DNA from: Actinomadura sp. KC06
GTDB lineage: Bacteria > Actinomycetota > Actinomycetes > Streptosporangiales > Streptosporangiaceae
Assembly (NCBI RefSeq): GCF_004348735.1
Contig: NZ_SMKT01000078.1
Location: 1 to 41,037, forward strand
Length of the DNA: 41,037 nt
Direction of reading: 5' to 3'
A program made the position numbers and the translations under genes. Shown one piece after another: positions 39,017 to 41,037 of the stretch. The notes under the pieces are model-generated. The model searched no databases, was not told where the DNA came from, and worked only from the letters and a program-made list of their open reading frames with translations. The stretch's first letter is position 1, and each line of letters begins with the position of its first letter.

Positions 39017-40184
39017 AGAGCGGGACGAGCTGCTCCGCCGGGACGAGGGAGCCGTGCATGCCGACCATCCGGTCCAGCCACGGCTCCCGCTCCGACGCGA
39101 CGATCGCGAGGTCGGCGTGCGGGACGGCGATCACGTCCCCGACGCGCTCCAGCATCCCCGGGCCGAGTGGCCCGAACCAGCCGTTCGCGACGGCCTCCTC
39201 GCGCGGGACGACCCACGCCCGGTCGCCGAGCAGTGCCGTCCAGGCGGCGAGGACGTCGGCGTGCGCGCCGGGCTCGCTGTAGACGTACCGGGCGCGGGCG
39301 TCGCCGCCGAGGAGCGCGACGCCGTCCCGCAGCTCCGGAACGGTGTCGACGTCCACCCGCTCGGTCGGGTCGACCATGCCGTGGTCGGCGGTCACGTACA
39401 GGGCCGCGCCGGGCGGCAGGACGGACGCGATCCGCTGGACGAGCATGTCCATGAACCGGAGCTGGTGCCGCCAGTCGGCGGAGGCCGTCCCGTAGCGGTG
39501 GCCGGTCGAGTCCAGGTCGGCGTGGTACACGGTGACGAAGGAGCGGTCGCCCTGGCGCAGGGCCAGTTCGGTGCGTCCGACGAGCTGCCCCAACCCGTCG
39601 GCGGCGTGGTAGCGGGCGCCGCGCGTGGTGGCGCGGCTCAGCGGGGTGCCCCGGTAGTAGCGGAGCGCGACGTAGCCGACCTCGACGCCGTCCGCCGCCG
39701 CCCGCTCGTACACGGTCGGGACGGGCTGGAACTCCTCCGGGACGACGGAGTCGTCCTGCCAGCGCAGGCAGTTCAGCAGCCGGCCCGTGCCCGGGATCGC
39801 CACCTGCACGCCGAGCAGCCCGTGCGCGCCGGGCGGGGCGCCGGTGCCCAGCGAGCCGAGGCTGCTGACCGTCGTCGCCGGGAACCCGGAGGTGATCGCG
39901 CCGCCGTCCATCGCGTTCAGGTACGGGGCCTCGTCCGGGTGGGCCTTGAGCTGCTGCCAGCCGAGCCCGTCGATCAGCAGGACGCAGACGCGCGGCGACG
40001 GCGGCAGGCCCAGGACGTTCACCGCGTCCGCGACGCCCAGCGACGCCAGCACCGACGGCGGAAGATCGGCGAGCGCGCCCGCCCCGTACCGCGGAACAGG
40101 CACCTCCGGAACAAGCGGCCCCACGACGGGCGGCCCTGGGACGGGCGTCCTGGGGACGGGCGGCTCAGCGCCGGGTGCGGTCAC
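38997..40184 (-). CDS. Alkaline-phosphatase-fold (type I phosphodiesterase-like) enzyme
   Basis: The 395-residue protein has the alkaline phosphatase superfamily layout: VCVLLIDGLGWQQL (metal Asp), the nucleophile Thr in SGFPATTVSSLGSLGTG, AHGLLGVQV, VYHADLDSTGHRYG (metal ligands) and YVTADHGMVDPTERV. A Pro/Val-rich N-terminal segment of about 32 residues precedes the fold. It probably hydrolyses phosphodiesters or nucleotide diphosphates; the substrate is unknown. The GTG at 40184 overlaps the DUF5998 stop by 4 bp, so the two are co-translated. Confidence 0.88.
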   Translation of the reverse strand: MTAPGAEPPVPRTPVPGPPVVGPLVPEVPVPRYGAGALADLPPSVLASLGVADAVNVLGLPPSPRVCVLLIDGLGWQQLKAHPDEAPYLNAMDGGAITSGFPATTVSSLGSLGTGAPPGAHGLLGVQVAIPGTGRLLNCLRWQDDSVVPEEFQPVPTVYERAAADGVEVGYVALRYYRGTPLSRATTRGARYHAADGLGQLVGRTELALRQGDRSFVTVYHADLDSTGHRYGTASADWRHQLRFMDMLVQRIASVLPPGAALYVTADHGMVDPTERVDVDTVPELRDGVALLGGDARARYVYSEPGAHADVLAAWTALLGDRAWVVPREEAVANGWFGPLGPGMLERVGDVIAVPHADLAIVASEREPWLDRMVGMHGSLVPAEQLVPLLTTSRP

Positions 40185-40762
40185 CGGGCGGTCGCGGCGG
40201 ACAGTTCCTCGGCGAACGCCAGCACGTGGCCGACGGCGTCCGCGCCGTCCGCGGCCTCGCTGACCCGCAGGGACAGGTCGTCGGACGTGACGCTGCCCGT
40301 GTACCCGTGGTCGGCCTCGCAGTTCTCGTCTCCGCAGGTCGCGGGCTCAAGGTCGATGTGGGCGATGGCGCCCCAGCCGATGGTCAGCACGACCTCCGTC
40401 GGCGGCACGCCCGGCACGTAGGACGCCGGGTCCGGGACGACCCGGGTCACCGCGACCGACTGGACGCGCTCCAGCTTGACGGCCTCGGTCGTGGTGGACG
40501 CGTGCGGCTGCGCCATGCCCTCGCCGGGCGGGTGCTCGTCGGTGTGGCACACCAGCAGCCGGCTGGCCGACAGGACCAGCACCGTCACGTGCCGCCGCAC
40601 CTCCATCGCGGGGTCGAACGTCGCCTCGTGGTGGACGACGTAGGCGACGACGGGCTCGTCCCCGATGGCCGACTCGACCGCGTCCGCGACCAGGTCCGGG
40701 TAGTAACCGCTGCGCTCGATCGCCGTGCGCAGACCGCCGGCGGTCGCTCGGGTTTCCCTCAT
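40181..40762 (-). CDS. DUF5998 family protein
   Basis: The 193-residue protein matches DUF5998: TAIERSGYYPDLVADAVESA, VVAYVVHHEATFDPAMEVRR, HVTVLVLSASRLLVCHTDEH and CGDENCEADHGYTGS. The function is unknown; the family regularly neighbours the phosphodiesterase-like gene in streptomycetes, as here. ATG 40762 gives the family start; its ribosome binding site is weak (GGGG). It overlaps the next gene by 4 bp and shares an operon with it. Confidence 0.85.
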   Translation of the reverse strand: MRETRATAGGLRTAIERSGYYPDLVADAVESAIGDEPVVAYVVHHEATFDPAMEVRRHVTVLVLSASRLLVCHTDEHPPGEGMAQPHASTTTEAVKLERVQSVAVTRVVPDPASYVPGVPPTEVVLTIGWGAIAHIDLEPATCGDENCEADHGYTGSVTSDDLSLRVSEAADGADAVGHVLAFAEELSAATAR

Positions 40763-40913
40763 GGCCCCATCCTGCCCTGTCCGAGGGCGGACGTGCACAT
40801 GACGGACCGTCCTCCAGCCCCCACCCACCGCCATTCAGCTGACGAGCTCCGCTCGACGGCCCGTGGCACGGTCAGCGCCGCGATCGCCGGGTACGGGGTC
40901 TGCATGGACGAGA

Positions 40914-41037
40914 AGCCGCTTCCCAAGCCGCCGCCGGTGCCGCCGCCCACCCCGGATCCGGCGCCGAACCCGGAACCGCTGGTCCCGCCCACCGAGCCGC
41001 CGCCAGGCCCGCCGCCGGGACCCGCGCCGCAGCCTCC
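40914..41037 (+). CDS. N terminus of a proline-rich protein, cut by the window edge
   Basis: From ATG 40914 the frame reads MDEKPLPKPPPVPPPTPDPA and continues with mostly Pro/Glu/Gly codons to the window edge. GGGG lies 5 nt upstream of the ATG. A proline-rich cytosolic N-terminal tail is common ahead of actinobacterial membrane domains, but the rest is outside the window and the function cannot be told. The opposite-strand glycine-rich reading is a shadow. Confidence 0.55.

Noticed and set aside
40759..40992. Glycine-rich minus-strand frame
   Set aside because: Reverse complement of the proline-rich start of the plus-strand gene.
1..41037. CRISPR arrays, rRNA genes or complete insertion sequences
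   Set aside because: No regularly spaced repeats, rRNA-like segments or transposase motifs were seen.

Overview
The window is very GC-rich, with G/C at nearly every third codon position. It carries hallmark actinobacterial genes: a homodimeric pyruvate dehydrogenase E1, the fabD-fabH-acpP-fabF cluster behind a PucR-type regulator, DUF3052, DUF3145, DUF1918 and DUF5998 proteins, and an HATPase/XRE/DUF397 group. The gene order DUF3052 - aceE ... PucR regulator - fabD - fabH - acpP - fabF - DUF3145 is known from Streptomyces and relatives. A filamentous actinomycete is therefore likely, perhaps of the Thermomonosporaceae/Actinomadura kind; the genus is my inference and cannot be proved from this window.

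Layout. 0-8.6 kb is ordinary chromosomal metabolism and housekeeping: an NTF2-like protein, a geranylgeranyl-reductase-type flavoprotein, a CBS protein, a PAC2 protein, a small two-helix membrane protein, a saccharopine-dehydrogenase-fold enoyl reductase homologue, a K+ channel, a zinc-ribbon protein, a peroxiredoxin, DUF3052, YjbQ and DUF1918. 8.9-11.7 kb is aceE, closed by a strong bidirectional terminator.

11.8-18.4 kb is an accessory island. It holds a VOC protein coupled to an RsbW-like ATPase, a divergent XRE/DUF5753 regulator that is frameshifted, three tandem DUF397 genes (the third broken by about 134 bp), and then a tightly overlapping four-gene operon. That operon encodes an unknown protein whose start codon lies inside a hairpin, an AAA_28-type P-loop protein with an altered Walker A motif, a class I lysyl-tRNA-synthetase-like protein fused to an ASCH domain, and a frameshifted APH-type kinase. 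I regard it as the best candidate here for an undescribed system.

18.5-27.3 kb holds a secreted DUF4360 protein, a PHP - epoxide hydrolase - WYL regulator group, a NarL-type two-component system, and two DUF1023 hydrolase paralogues flanking an acyltransferase-3 membrane protein, with a palindromic promoter in front. 27.4-32.9 kb is the fatty-acid synthesis cluster with several strong RNA hairpins.

33.3-38.0 kb is a second notable system: a cytoplasmic subtilisin-like protease followed by three genes joined by GTGA overlaps (ECF-type sigma factor, small beta-rich protein, TPR-CHAT caspase-like protease). 38.0-41.0 kb returns to housekeeping (sulfurtransferase, alkaline-phosphatase-fold enzyme, DUF5998 protein) and ends in the start of a proline-rich protein cut by the window edge.

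All identifications come from reading motifs and recalled family features; no database search was run.
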